Source of the DNA: Bradyrhizobium sp.
GTDB lineage: Bacteria; Pseudomonadota; Alphaproteobacteria; Rhizobiales; Beijerinckiaceae
NCBI GenBank assembly: GCA_004799435.1
Contig: SSMV01000025.1
Coordinates: 42,959-106,958, forward strand
Direction of reading: 5' to 3'
Length of the DNA stretch: 64,000 bases
In this document: positions 45,110-53,490 of the stretch, piece by piece
Layout of the letters: each line of letters starts with the position of its first letter
Numbering within the stretch: the first letter of the stretch is position 1
Notes under the pieces: model-generated
Told to the model about the DNA's origin: nothing
Seen by the model: only the letters and a program-made list of their open reading frames with translations
Database searches by the model: none
Translations under genes and position numbers: made by a program

Positions 45110-45439
45110 TCACTCGTCTTCGCCGAAGCGGTCGGCGACCAAGGCCTCGAGCGCGTCGAGCGCCTCCCGCGCCTGATCGCCCAGCGCCGACACCGTAATC
45201 GTCGAGCCGACCCCGGCGCCGAGCATGAGAATGCCCATGATCGAATCGCCGCCAACGGTCTCGCCGCAGCGGGTCACTTTAATCTGCGCGTCGAAGCGCT
45301 CGACGCATTGAACGAACTTCGCGGTGGCGCGCGCATGCAGGCCCTTGCGATTGACGATCGGCATGTCGCGCACAAGCGCTCCTGCCATGACCGGCGGCGG
45401 CGGACATTCGTCCTCCTGTTGCGCCGGCGGTTCGCTCAT
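45110..45439 (-). CDS. ptsH: Phosphocarrier protein HPr
   Basis: 109 residues, with about 20 extra N-terminal residues before the HPr fold. The phospho-histidine is in NRKGLHARATAKFV, and the regulatory-serine region is GGDSIMGILMLGAG. In alphaproteobacteria this belongs to the regulatory, not sugar-importing, PTS: EI-P phosphorylates the His, HPrK the Ser. Its ATG overlaps the EIIA stop as ATGA. Last gene of the chvI-chvG-hprK-EIIA-ptsH series. Confidence 0.94.
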   Translation of the reverse strand: MSEPPAQQEDECPPPPVMAGALVRDMPIVNRKGLHARATAKFVQCVERFDAQIKVTRCGETVGGDSIMGILMLGAGVGSTITVSALGDQAREALDALEALVADRFGEDE

Positions 45440-45837
45440 TTCCCCGCCAGCACCTTGCTTGCGACGGTGATGTATTTGCGTCCCGCGTCGCGCGCTTCCA
45501 TCACAGCGTGATCGAGATCGGCGCTTTCGCGTAACGTCGCCAGCTTGATCAACATCGGCAGGTTGATGCCGCAGATCACTTCGATGCGGCCGCCCTCCAT
45601 CACCGATATCGCGAGGTTCGAAGGCGTGCCGCCGAACATGTCGGTGAGCAGCACGACGCCGCTGCCGTCCTGAACGCGCGAAACCGCACTGAGAATTTCC
45701 GCGCGCCTCTGCTCCATGTCGTCTTCGGGGCCGATCGTGATTGTTTCAAATCGCGATTGGGAACCGACGACGTGTTCAAGGGCGGCGCGAAATCCGGTAG
45801 CGAGCTGGCCATGCGTGACCAGAACCATTCCAATCAT
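45436..45837 (-). CDS. PTS EIIA component, mannose family (regulatory)
   Basis: 133 residues of the ManX/EIIA-Man fold. The phospho-His is in MVLVTHGQLATGF (residue 9 or so), with VVLLTDMFGGTPSNLA and GINLPMLIKLATLR typical. No membrane EIIC/D is encoded nearby, so it is a signalling endpoint of the nitrogen/regulatory PTS that in related bacteria touches two-component and metabolic regulators. The ATG at 45837 (GGAACG before it) is chosen since upstream codons lack similarity. Often called manX or EIIA(Man) in rhizobia. Confidence 0.92.
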   Translation of the reverse strand: MIGMVLVTHGQLATGFRAALEHVVGSQSRFETITIGPEDDMEQRRAEILSAVSRVQDGSGVVLLTDMFGGTPSNLAISVMEGGRIEVICGINLPMLIKLATLRESADLDHAVMEARDAGRKYITVASKVLAGK

Positions 45838-45957
45838 CAACGTTCCATCACTTCGCGCGCCGCTGCGCCGGCCAACGGCCCCGCACCCGCGGAAGGGCGT
45901 ATTTTTGTGCACTGCGGCGCATTGTTCAAGCAAAATTAGCAACGCGGGCCAGTTAAC

Positions 45958-46428
45958 TCATGTCTTGTTCTCCAAGACTTCTATGATGACCGCCGCCTGA
46001 TCGAGCGGTCCGAGCGCCGGGACAACGGCGAGGCGCGGCAGGCGCAGGCCGAGGATTTCGGTGAGGAGCTCGCCCTCGTCGGGCAGGCGGGCAGGCGCCG
46101 GTCCTTGGCGACCGGGGAGATCGACCACCAGCCGAATCACCGCCTCACGCTCGTGCGGGACCCGGATCACGCCCTGACCCCGGCGCTCGATCTGGCCGGC
46201 GAAGCCTGCGACGCCGCGCGCTACAAGACGGCCAGCTTCGGCGCGGACAAAGATCCGGTCGTCGCCGACAAGGGCGAAGAAAAACAAGCGATTTCTGGAC
46301 GTTGAGAGGAGTGCGAGGGCCAACGCGCTTTTTCCGGCGCCCGACGGTCCGCGCAACAATACCCCATTTTCGCCAACCAGCACGGCTGTCGCATGCAGCG
46401 CCGACCACCCCGGCGGCGTCGCGCTCAA
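45958..46428 (-). CDS. hprK: HPr kinase/phosphorylase, short alphaproteobacterial form
   Basis: 156 residues: only the C-terminal catalytic domain of HPrK, the normal alphaproteobacterial form. The P-loop is LRGPSGAGKSALAL, after HATAVLVGENGVLL, with the conserved LVGDDRIFV soon after. It phosphorylates HPr on serine. The start is a TTG overlapping the chvG stop (TTGA), a rarer version of ATGA coupling. The order chvI-chvG-hprK-EIIA-ptsH ties envelope or acid sensing to carbon and nitrogen state. Confidence 0.93.
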   Translation of the reverse strand: MSATPPGWSALHATAVLVGENGVLLRGPSGAGKSALALALLSTSRNRLFFFALVGDDRIFVRAEAGRLVARGVAGFAGQIERRGQGVIRVPHEREAVIRLVVDLPGRQGPAPARLPDEGELLTEILGLRLPRLAVVPALGPLDQAAVIIEVLENKT

Positions 46429-48284
46429 GGGGCGATCGCCGGCAGGGCGATGACGAAGCGCGCCCCGGCGCCATGGCGGATTCTGTCGTTGTCCTCGTCC
46501 GGCGTCGCGGCGGCCTGTGCCGGGGCGGGGCGATTTTCCGCCCATAAGCGACCGCCATGGGCCTCGACGATCTGTCGCGAAATCGACAGGCCGAGGCCGG
46601 AGTTCTGGCCGAAACCCTGTTCCGGCCGGTCGGTGTAAAAGCGCTCGAAAATGCGCTCCAGCGCATGGGGCGGGATGCCCGGCCCGTCGTCGTCGACCAG
46701 AACCCGCACCTCGTCGCTCGCCAATTTGCTCGCCGGCCTCGGTTGGCCGGCGACCCGACGCAAGGTGATGCGCACCTCGCCGCCGGGCTCAGAGAACGAG
46801 CAAGCGTTGTCGATCAGATTGGTGACGATCTGGGCGAGACGGGAATCATGTCCCATCACGATGAAATCGGCCGAAGCGCGCGGCGACGCTCGCCGCTCCA
46901 CTGCAAGCTTCAGCGTCACGCCGTTGTTGCGCGACGAATCCTCGACCATCGCCACGACTGCCTTGACGATCTCGACGAGATCGACGGGCCGCGCCTCGCC
47001 GCGCGCCAGCTCGGCGTCGAGCCGCGAAGCGTCGGAAATGTCGCTGATCAGCCGGTCGAGCCGGCGCACGTCATGCTGCATGATGTCGAGTAGCCGCTCG
47101 CGCGAGCGCCCCGCCTCGACTTTAGGCAGCGTCTCGACGGCGCTGCGCAGCGAGGTCAGCGGATTTTTCAATTCATGCGCGACGTCGGCGGCGAAGCTCT
47201 CGATCGCATCGATGCGATTGTACAGAGCTTGCGTCATGTCGCGCAGCGCGCGCGACAAATGGCCGATCTCGTCGGAGCGAGCGGTAAAATCGGGAATCTG
47301 CTGGCGTGACTTAATGCCTCGCCTGACGCGTTCGGCCGCTTCGGCGAGCTTGCGCACCGGTTCGGCGATCGTGTGGGCGAGCGCCAGCGACAGGAGGAAC
47401 ATCACCGCTGCAAGCACCAGAAAGAAGCGCAGCAGCGCCCAGCGCTCCGAGGCGATCACCGAATCGATGTCGCCGCCTTGCGTCGACAGCAGCAACGCCC
47501 CGCGGATCGAACCGGCGGCGCCCTCGATCGGCGCCGCAACGGAAACAATGGTCTCGTCGACCGCGTCGACATTGACCGTCGTCGCCGTTTTGCCGTCCAG
47601 CGCGGTCGCCACCTCTGGCAGCGACTTGCCGTTGGTCGCCCATTCTTCGGCGGCGCGCCGCTTCTTGGCCGGCGTGAAGGAGCTGCGCAGATCGAGCCAC
47701 AGGCGCAGCCACCACGGCCGGCTTTTGCTTTCGCTGCCCGCCGCCTTGGCGCCCAGCGCGCCGCCGCGCTCGGACAAGGTGCTGGAATCGAGCAGCAGCA
47801 ATCCGTCGCGATCGTAGATGCGCGCGCGCGTGTGGGTCGGCGTGACGAGACGATGGAGGACCGGCCCGACGCGTTCGGGATTGATCGAGAATTCGATCGA
47901 CTCTTCGTCACTCTCATTGGACGCCGGCGCGGCGGCATGCTCGGAGGGCGCCGCCTGCAGCAGTTTTTCGGGGTCGACAGTGATCGTATCGGTCTCGACC
48001 GTCGCGGAAGCCGCGATCGCCGCCGAGATGATGCCGGCCTGGGTTGTCAGGCTCTGCGTTCGCGCGGCGATAATGTCGGCGCGAAACTGATTGAGCAGCA
48101 GGAATCCCGCCACCAGCACCAACAGCCCGCCGAGATTGAGCACGACGATGCGCCGCGTCAGCGACGAAGAAAAGCCGGAAAGCAGCGCGCGACCGAGCCG
48201 GCGCAGGCGCGTCCTGGTGCGCGAACGCCGCCATCTCGCGCCGGCGTCGGCGAATACGGGCTCGCTGTCGACTTCGCTGCTCAT
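46425..48284 (-). CDS. chvG: Sensor histidine kinase ChvG (ExoS-like)
   Basis: 619 residues. An N-terminal tail, helix 1 (about 47-67), a large periplasmic domain (about 70-285) and helix 2 (about 287-308) precede HAMP. The phosphoacceptor block is FAADVAHELKNPLTSLRSA, and the ATPase boxes are NLIDNACSFSEPGG, DDDGPGIP and GLGLSISRQIVEAHGG. ChvG/ExoS senses acidity and periplasmic signals via ExoR in rhizobia. The gene is followed by hprK with a four-base overlap, and preceded by chvI. Confidence 0.94.
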   Translation of the reverse strand: MSSEVDSEPVFADAGARWRRSRTRTRLRRLGRALLSGFSSSLTRRIVVLNLGGLLVLVAGFLLLNQFRADIIAARTQSLTTQAGIISAAIAASATVETDTITVDPEKLLQAAPSEHAAAPASNESDEESIEFSINPERVGPVLHRLVTPTHTRARIYDRDGLLLLDSSTLSERGGALGAKAAGSESKSRPWWLRLWLDLRSSFTPAKKRRAAEEWATNGKSLPEVATALDGKTATTVNVDAVDETIVSVAAPIEGAAGSIRGALLLSTQGGDIDSVIASERWALLRFFLVLAAVMFLLSLALAHTIAEPVRKLAEAAERVRRGIKSRQQIPDFTARSDEIGHLSRALRDMTQALYNRIDAIESFAADVAHELKNPLTSLRSAVETLPKVEAGRSRERLLDIMQHDVRRLDRLISDISDASRLDAELARGEARPVDLVEIVKAVVAMVEDSSRNNGVTLKLAVERRASPRASADFIVMGHDSRLAQIVTNLIDNACSFSEPGGEVRITLRRVAGQPRPASKLASDEVRVLVDDDGPGIPPHALERIFERFYTDRPEQGFGQNSGLGLSISRQIVEAHGGRLWAENRPAPAQAAATPDEDNDRIRHGAGARFVIALPAIAP

Positions 48285-48333
48285 CGCTTTGCGCGCCGGC
48301 GCTGGCGCCGCGTCTCGTTCTTCAGGCCTGGCG

Positions 48334-49032
48334 TCACGACTCCCGGAAGCGGTAGCCGACGCCGTATAGCGTTTCGATCATCTCGAATTCCGACTCGACG
48401 ATCTTGAACTTCTTGCGCAGCCGCTTGATGTGGCTGTCGATGGTGCGGTCGTCGACATAGACCTGATCGTCATAGGCGGCGTCCATCAACGCATTGCGGC
48501 TCTTGACGACGCCGGGACGGGTGGCCAGCGCCTGCAGGATAAGGAATTCGGTGACGGTCAGCGTCACCGGCTCATTATCCCAGGTGCAGGTGTGTCGCTC
48601 GGGATCCATCTTCAGCCGGCCGCGCTCGAGGATCTTGGCTTCGCTTTCCTTCTGCGTCGCCGCGTCCTTGGGGTTGGAGCGGCGCAGGATCGCTTTGACC
48701 CGCTCGACCAGTAGACGTTGCGAGAACGGTTTGCGGATGAAATCGTCGGCGCCCATTTTGAGCCCGAACAATTCGTCGATCTCTTCGTCCTTCGACGTCA
48801 GGAAGATCACCGGCATGTCGGATTTCTGGCGCAGGCGGCGCAAGAGCTCCATGCCGTCCATGCGCGGCATCTTGATGTCGAAGATCGCCAGATCGGGCGG
48901 ACTGGCCTTCAACCCGTCGAGCGCGCTGGCCCCGTCGGTGTAGGTTTGCACCCGGTAGCCTTCAGCCTCCAGCGATAGGGAGACCGAGGTGAGAATGTTG
49001 CGGTCGTCGTCGACCAGGGCGATCGTCGGCAT
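48334..49032 (-). CDS. chvI: Response regulator ChvI (OmpR family)
   Basis: 232 residues. The receiver (about 1-120) has the acidic pair in LVDDDRN, phospho-Asp in [15 protein letters not shown] and the Lys in IRKPFSQR. The OmpR-type winged helix follows ([35 protein letters not shown]). CAGGAG precedes the ATG. With ChvG it controls envelope, exopolysaccharide and host-contact genes in Rhizobiales. First gene of the five-gene series. Confidence 0.96.
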   Translation of the reverse strand: MPTIALVDDDRNILTSVSLSLEAEGYRVQTYTDGASALDGLKASPPDLAIFDIKMPRMDGMELLRRLRQKSDMPVIFLTSKDEEIDELFGLKMGADDFIRKPFSQRLLVERVKAILRRSNPKDAATQKESEAKILERGRLKMDPERHTCTWDNEPVTLTVTEFLILQALATRPGVVKSRNALMDAAYDDQVYVDDRTIDSHIKRLRKKFKIVESEFEMIETLYGVGYRFRES

Positions 49033-49298
49033 GATGCTCCTGTTTTCCGTTCGCTTCTGCGACGCGTCGACTCCTGGCCGGCGCTTCTCACATACCGGGG
49101 CGGCACAATAAGGCCTTTCGCGGCTGAAGTGTGGCGCTCCCGGGCCCGCTCAAAGGTTCGGAAGGCGGCCGCCCACGCGATATGCGCCTGTTCGGCTCTC
49201 AAAATAGACCCCTTTGCCGAATGTTCAACTCCGCAGACGGCTTGACCGATCCCAGACGCCGCGCTTTCTCTCGCCCCGGCGAGGCGAAGGCGGAGAAA

Positions 49299-50012
49299 AT
49301 GACGGTCCAGCGCGAGCTTGAAGGGCGTCGCGCCGCGATCGCCGACGTCAAGCGATTGCTGCGCGCCGCGCGCGTCGCTGCGCTGGCGACGCTTGGCCGT
49401 CGGGGCGCGCCGCTGACCACATGGGTCGGCTGCGCCAGCGACTTTGACGGTTCGCCGCTCTTCCTGCTCTCGCAGCTCGCCGAGCATACCAGGAACCTCG
49501 CCGCCGATCGGCGCGGCTCGTTGCTGTTGGTCGATGCGCCCGGCCGCGGCGATCCGCTCAACCATCCGCGCGTGACGCTTGGCGGGACAATCCAGCCCCA
49601 TTTCGAGCCCTTGGCGCGTCCGCGCTATCTGCGACGCAATCCCAAAGCCAAGCTCTATGCCGCTTTCGCCGATTTCGCGATTTATCGGCTGAGCGTCGAG
49701 ACGGTGCATTTCAACGGCGGCTTTGGCCGCGCCGCGCCGCTCGAGCCCGCCGATATTCTGAGCCCGCCCGGCGACGCCACGGCGCTCGCGGCGGCGGAGG
49801 AAAAATTGCTCGCGGAGATCAACGCGCCCAAAGGGGCGATCACGGCTTGGCGAGCCTCTCGCCGGCCAGCATGGCGGGCGGTCGGGCTCGATGTCGAAGG
49901 CCTCGATCTCGCCGCCGGCAAGGCGACGGCGCGGGTCGATTTTGCCGCGTCCGCCTTCGATCCTTCGAGCTGGCGCGAACGGCTCGTCGACGCTCTGGCG
50001 ACCGCGCCGTAA
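49299..50012 (+). CDS. HugZ-like pyridoxamine 5'-phosphate oxidase-fold protein
   Basis: About 237 residues. The split-barrel core (VKRLLRAARVAALATLGRRGAPLTTWVGCASDFDGSP, LLSQLAEHTRNLAADRRGSLL) and the C-terminal WRAVGLDVEGLDLA stretch match the HugZ/heme-utilisation group. Members bind haem or flavin; some degrade haem. The start is uncertain: ATG 49299 fits family length and has GGCGGAG before it, but the frame is open to 49131. It converges with the SLOG-SLATT gene, four bases apart. Confidence 0.82.
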   Translation: MTVQRELEGRRAAIADVKRLLRAARVAALATLGRRGAPLTTWVGCASDFDGSPLFLLSQLAEHTRNLAADRRGSLLLVDAPGRGDPLNHPRVTLGGTIQPHFEPLARPRYLRRNPKAKLYAAFADFAIYRLSVETVHFNGGFGRAAPLEPADILSPPGDATALAAAEEKLLAEINAPKGAITAWRASRRPAWRAVGLDVEGLDLAAGKATARVDFAASAFDPSSWRERLVDALATAP

Positions 50013-50016
50013 CCGC

Positions 50017-51798
50017 TCAACTCGCCGACAGACGGCGGCTCTCGACCGCCACCCGCCAGGCGTCGAGATCGGATAGCATCGCGCGGGTCGCCGCCTCCGC
50101 CGCGCCGCGCAGCGAGCGCAGATCGAGCGATTCCGACATGCGCGCCTTGAGCGCGCGCAATTGCTCGGCGGTACGACGCGAACGGCGCGCGAGATCCTCG
50201 TAGTCGCCAAACAGCCTGACGCCATAGGACGCCGTCGCGGCGGCGGGAAGAAAGATCGCCGCCGCCAGACCCCAGGATTCGAAGCTTTCGAGCCCGTTGG
50301 GATCGACGACATGCGCGACGAGATAAGCGACATTATTGGCGAGGGAGGCCAGCAGCAGCCCGAGGCCGATCCCCTCGTAGACGCGGTCGCGCCGCTCGAG
50401 CCGTTCGGCGTTGTGCAGATGATAGGCGAGTTGCTCGTCGACCAGCGCGGCAAGAATATCGCGGATCTCGCCCAGCAGATCGGCGAGTTCGCCGCTGAAC
50501 AGCGGCAGCTCGCGCGTGATCGCGCGGGCATACCAGCCGGGCCAGGCCGCCTGGGTCGGCTTGAGATGGGCCGGCCGCGCCCCCAATAACCAGGTCGGCG
50601 CAACGACCCGCAGCCGCTCGGCGAGTTCGCGCGCCTCGAACCACTGACTGTGCCAGCGCCGGCGCGTCGCGTAGAACACCAATCCGCCGACCAATGCGAC
50701 CGTCACGAATTCAAAACCCGCCGCGGCGAAATGGAGCTCGCGGAAGCGAGCCGCTCCGGCGACGAGCGCGCTAGCGACCACCGTCACAGAAGAGCTGAAC
50801 AGAAACAGCAGGCGATAGCGCCCGGCGTTTCGCACCGCGACCTCCTCGGAGGCGAGCAGCGCTTCGGCATAGACCCGCGTAGCGTCTCGATTGGCGTTCG
50901 ATTCGGTGACCGCCGCGCTGACGCGCGGCCAATGCGCGCGGGGCTGATCGAAATCGCGACCGTCGAAAACACGGCTCGCTCGCCGGCTGGCGGTTGCGCC
51001 GAGACGGCAATTGAGAAACTCGGTCAGTTCGGCGCGTTCGCTCGTCGATGACGGCGGCGCGACGAGGCGGGCGATCAGCGTCGCCAGCGTCGGCTCGAGC
51101 GGGCAGGGCGGAATGTCGAGCGTGCGGCGCACGGCGCTCTCGTCGGCGCTCGCTTCGGCCCAGAGCAGGCGGGCAGCGCCATTCTCGGGGTCGACGATAA
51201 TGATTGGCGCGCCGCGCCGCGCGGCTTCCTCAACGATCTGGCCGGTGCCGCCGCGCCCGTCGGCCGGCTTGCCGTCCCATACCGCGATCAGAATGTCCGA
51301 GAGCGCGAGCATCGTCAGCCCGGCCGCCTCGAAGGCGATCGGCAAACGCTCCGCCAGGGATTGCGCGGCGTCGCCCGCCAGCGGCAGCACGAGGCGGGCG
51401 CGGGCGCGTGCGAGCAGCGTGTCGAATTCGCCGTTCGATTGCGCGTCGGCGAAACTCCTCTTGTAAAGCGCCGGCGCGCAGGGAAGCGCGACGTCGAGCG
51501 CGAAGCCGGCCGACAGGGCGGCCTGGGCGGCCAGGCGATCGGCGCCCTCGGCAAGCGCCGAGACGAGGGTGACGATCGGCGCTTCGTCGCTGAAATTTTG
51601 TTTCACGCCTGCGTCGACCGCGGCCAGGCCCGCAGCGACCTTGGCGCAGATTTGATCGAGCGCTTTGCCGACCGCCGCGATGTCGAAAACCCGCAGCGCC
51701 CCTGGGCCGGCTTCGCCCTCGGCCGGGGCGCGGCGCAGGCGATGGCCGGTGACGCCAAGCGTCAGCGCCAATCGAGGCTTAGGCGGATGGCGGATCAT
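50017..51798 (-). CDS. SLOG-SLATT-type sensor/membrane-effector protein
   Basis: 593 residues. Residues 1-245 look like a SLOG nucleotide-sensor domain: LTLGVTGHR (12-20), SALAEGADRLAAQ (80-92) and DILIAVWDGKPADGRGGTG (168-186). A linker with PPSSTSERAELTEFL (248-262) leads to two pairs of membrane helices (about 328-350/360-377 and 475-497/508-527). Between them are RWHSQWFEAR (381-390) and DEQLAYH (454-460). The C-terminal MLSDLDAW (574-581) ends the module. SLOG and SLATT families were defined in nucleotide-based conflict systems, where SLATT acts as a pore-forming effector. The role here is inferred. GAGGG precedes the ATG. Confidence 0.8.
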   Translation of the reverse strand: MIRHPPKPRLALTLGVTGHRLRRAPAEGEAGPGALRVFDIAAVGKALDQICAKVAAGLAAVDAGVKQNFSDEAPIVTLVSALAEGADRLAAQAALSAGFALDVALPCAPALYKRSFADAQSNGEFDTLLARARARLVLPLAGDAAQSLAERLPIAFEAAGLTMLALSDILIAVWDGKPADGRGGTGQIVEEAARRGAPIIIVDPENGAARLLWAEASADESAVRRTLDIPPCPLEPTLATLIARLVAPPSSTSERAELTEFLNCRLGATASRRASRVFDGRDFDQPRAHWPRVSAAVTESNANRDATRVYAEALLASEEVAVRNAGRYRLLFLFSSSVTVVASALVAGAARFRELHFAAAGFEFVTVALVGGLVFYATRRRWHSQWFEARELAERLRVVAPTWLLGARPAHLKPTQAAWPGWYARAITRELPLFSGELADLLGEIRDILAALVDEQLAYHLHNAERLERRDRVYEGIGLGLLLASLANNVAYLVAHVVDPNGLESFESWGLAAAIFLPAAATASYGVRLFGDYEDLARRSRRTAEQLRALKARMSESLDLRSLRGAAEAATRAMLSDLDAWRVAVESRRLSAS

Positions 51799-51917
51799 CG
51801 CGGCGAGCCCTCGCTTCGCGCGCCGTCACGGGCGGCGCGCTCTTCGTTTCACGCTATTTTTCCACTCGACAAGTTCGCGCGATTGAATTTCAACTGAGGC
51901 GCGAAATCCAGCCCCGC

Positions 51918-53462
51918 ATGGCCATGTTACACGCCCCGCTTCCGCTGTCAGGACCGGACGATCTCAGGCTCGCCCCTGCGCTCAATCTCCTGTGGGCGGG
52001 CGGGCAGGCCTTCGATTCCGTCGTGATCGCCGAGGCGGCGGCGCTGCTTCACGCGGCGGCCCATGCGGCGGCGGTTCGCTGGCCCGACGTCTATCACGAG
52101 CCGATGCGCACGCGCCTCATCTGCCGCGCCGACGAACGGCCGCCCGCGGCGCTGGTCGAGGCGGCGCAGCAAGCCGGGCTTGAGGTCGACGCCAGCAACG
52201 GCGCGACCGCGACTTGCGATTTGGCGCTGACGGTGGATGCGGACTTCGCCGGGATTTCTGCCACCCTGCCGGCGTTGGTTGCGACAGCCGGCGCGCCGTT
52301 GCAATTCGCGCTCGACGCCGGGGCGGGGCCGCAGCTCGAAGGCGCGCCGCGCCGGCGCATCCTTTCGGCCGCGACGCCCGAGACGGTCGCCGAAAAATTG
52401 CTGTCGCCGCCGCGCCGCGTCGCCGAGCGGCGCAAGCTTGGCGAATATCTTACCGAGGACGCCAGCCGCAACGTTCGCCGTTACGAATATGCGCTGCTGC
52501 TTCGCCTGATCGGCGAACCGGCGGATTCCGCCGCCGGCGCGCCCGACGACGCCTGGGAGCGCGCCGTCGCCTTCAATGCCGGAGCAAGCGTCGATCGTTC
52601 CGCCCCGCTCGCCGCCCTGCGGCGCGAACAAGAGCGCGGCGACGCTCTGGCGCTTGCCTATGGCCGGCTGTGGCGCAGCTCGCTGTCGGCGCGATCCTTG
52701 TTGTTGTTTGCCGCCAATTTCGCGTCCGGCTTCGTCGGCGCGGTGTTTCCCGCCGCCTCGCCAGTGACGCTGCCGCTGCAATTCGGCATGACCGGACTGC
52801 TTTACCTCGATCAGCATCTCGCCAAGCGCAACCGCTGGCGCGCCAAGTGGATCGACTATCGCCGTGTCGCCGAAGTCGCTCGCATCGGCCGTTTCTGCGT
52901 GCTGGCGGGCGTCGCGCCGCCGGTGAGCCCGGATGGCGGCTGGATCGACTGGCGCCTGGAGCGTGTGTTGCGCGCCGCGCCGCCGCCGGCGCCATTGCCC
53001 GAGCGCGATGCGCCAGCTTTTCTCGCCCATCTGAGCGAGGTCGAGATCGACCGTCAGATCGCCTATCACCGCGGCGCCTATCGGCGTTTCCGCCGGCTCG
53101 ACGCGCGGCTGCGCCGCGCTGCACTGACCATCCTGCTCGCCACCATGGCTGTCGGCGCCGGTCTGGCGGTCGTCGCGATCTCAGGTCTGGTGCGCGCGCC
53201 GGTTTCGCTGTTGAGCGCGGTTGGCCTCGCGCTCAGCGCCGGACCGGGCCTGTTCGCCGCGCTCAACGGATTGCGCACTCTTCTCGACGTTCAGCGGCAG
53301 GGCGGGCGCTCGGCGCGCATCGGACTGGCGTTGCGTCGGTTGCGCCGCACGCTCGCCAGCGCGCCGCCCAGCGCGCTCGTCGCGCGCAGCGCCGCCGCGC
53401 GCGCTGCCGAGATCATGCTCGATGACGTCTCCGCCTGGGACAGGGCAATGGAAATCGTCTAA
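51918..53462 (+). CDS. Paralogue of the divergent SLOG-SLATT protein with a degenerate sensor
   Basis: 514 residues with four predicted helices (about 258-280/283-298 and 401-425/430-450). It repeats the partner's C-terminal module with the same spacing: PPRRVAERRKLGEYL (164-178), RWRAKWIDYR (306-315), DRQIAYH (378-384) and MLDDVSAW (500-507). The first 160 residues are shorter; CDLALTVDADF (100-110) resembles the partner's DILIAVWDG strand, but the GVTGHR and glycine loop motifs are absent, so nucleotide binding is doubtful. No strong ribosome site. It faces away from the 593-aa gene and lies 28 nt before a patatin gene. A hetero-oligomer with the partner is inferred. Confidence 0.75.
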   Translation: MAMLHAPLPLSGPDDLRLAPALNLLWAGGQAFDSVVIAEAAALLHAAAHAAAVRWPDVYHEPMRTRLICRADERPPAALVEAAQQAGLEVDASNGATATCDLALTVDADFAGISATLPALVATAGAPLQFALDAGAGPQLEGAPRRRILSAATPETVAEKLLSPPRRVAERRKLGEYLTEDASRNVRRYEYALLLRLIGEPADSAAGAPDDAWERAVAFNAGASVDRSAPLAALRREQERGDALALAYGRLWRSSLSARSLLLFAANFASGFVGAVFPAASPVTLPLQFGMTGLLYLDQHLAKRNRWRAKWIDYRRVAEVARIGRFCVLAGVAPPVSPDGGWIDWRLERVLRAAPPPAPLPERDAPAFLAHLSEVEIDRQIAYHRGAYRRFRRLDARLRRAALTILLATMAVGAGLAVVAISGLVRAPVSLLSAVGLALSAGPGLFAALNGLRTLLDVQRQGGRSARIGLALRRLRRTLASAPPSALVARSAAARAAEIMLDDVSAWDRAMEIV

Positions 53463-53490
53463 CCGTCCCAGCGGCGACAAGGAGGACTGC

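Noticed and set aside
48909-50603. A 564-codon minus-strand frame across the HugZ-like and chvI regions
   Set aside because: It is an Arg-rich shadow frame with no family resemblance, covering genes with clear motifs.
51840-51900. TTGAATTTCAA in the divergent region of the SLATT-type genes as an operator
   Set aside because: The dyad arms are only five bases and no promoter elements line up with it.
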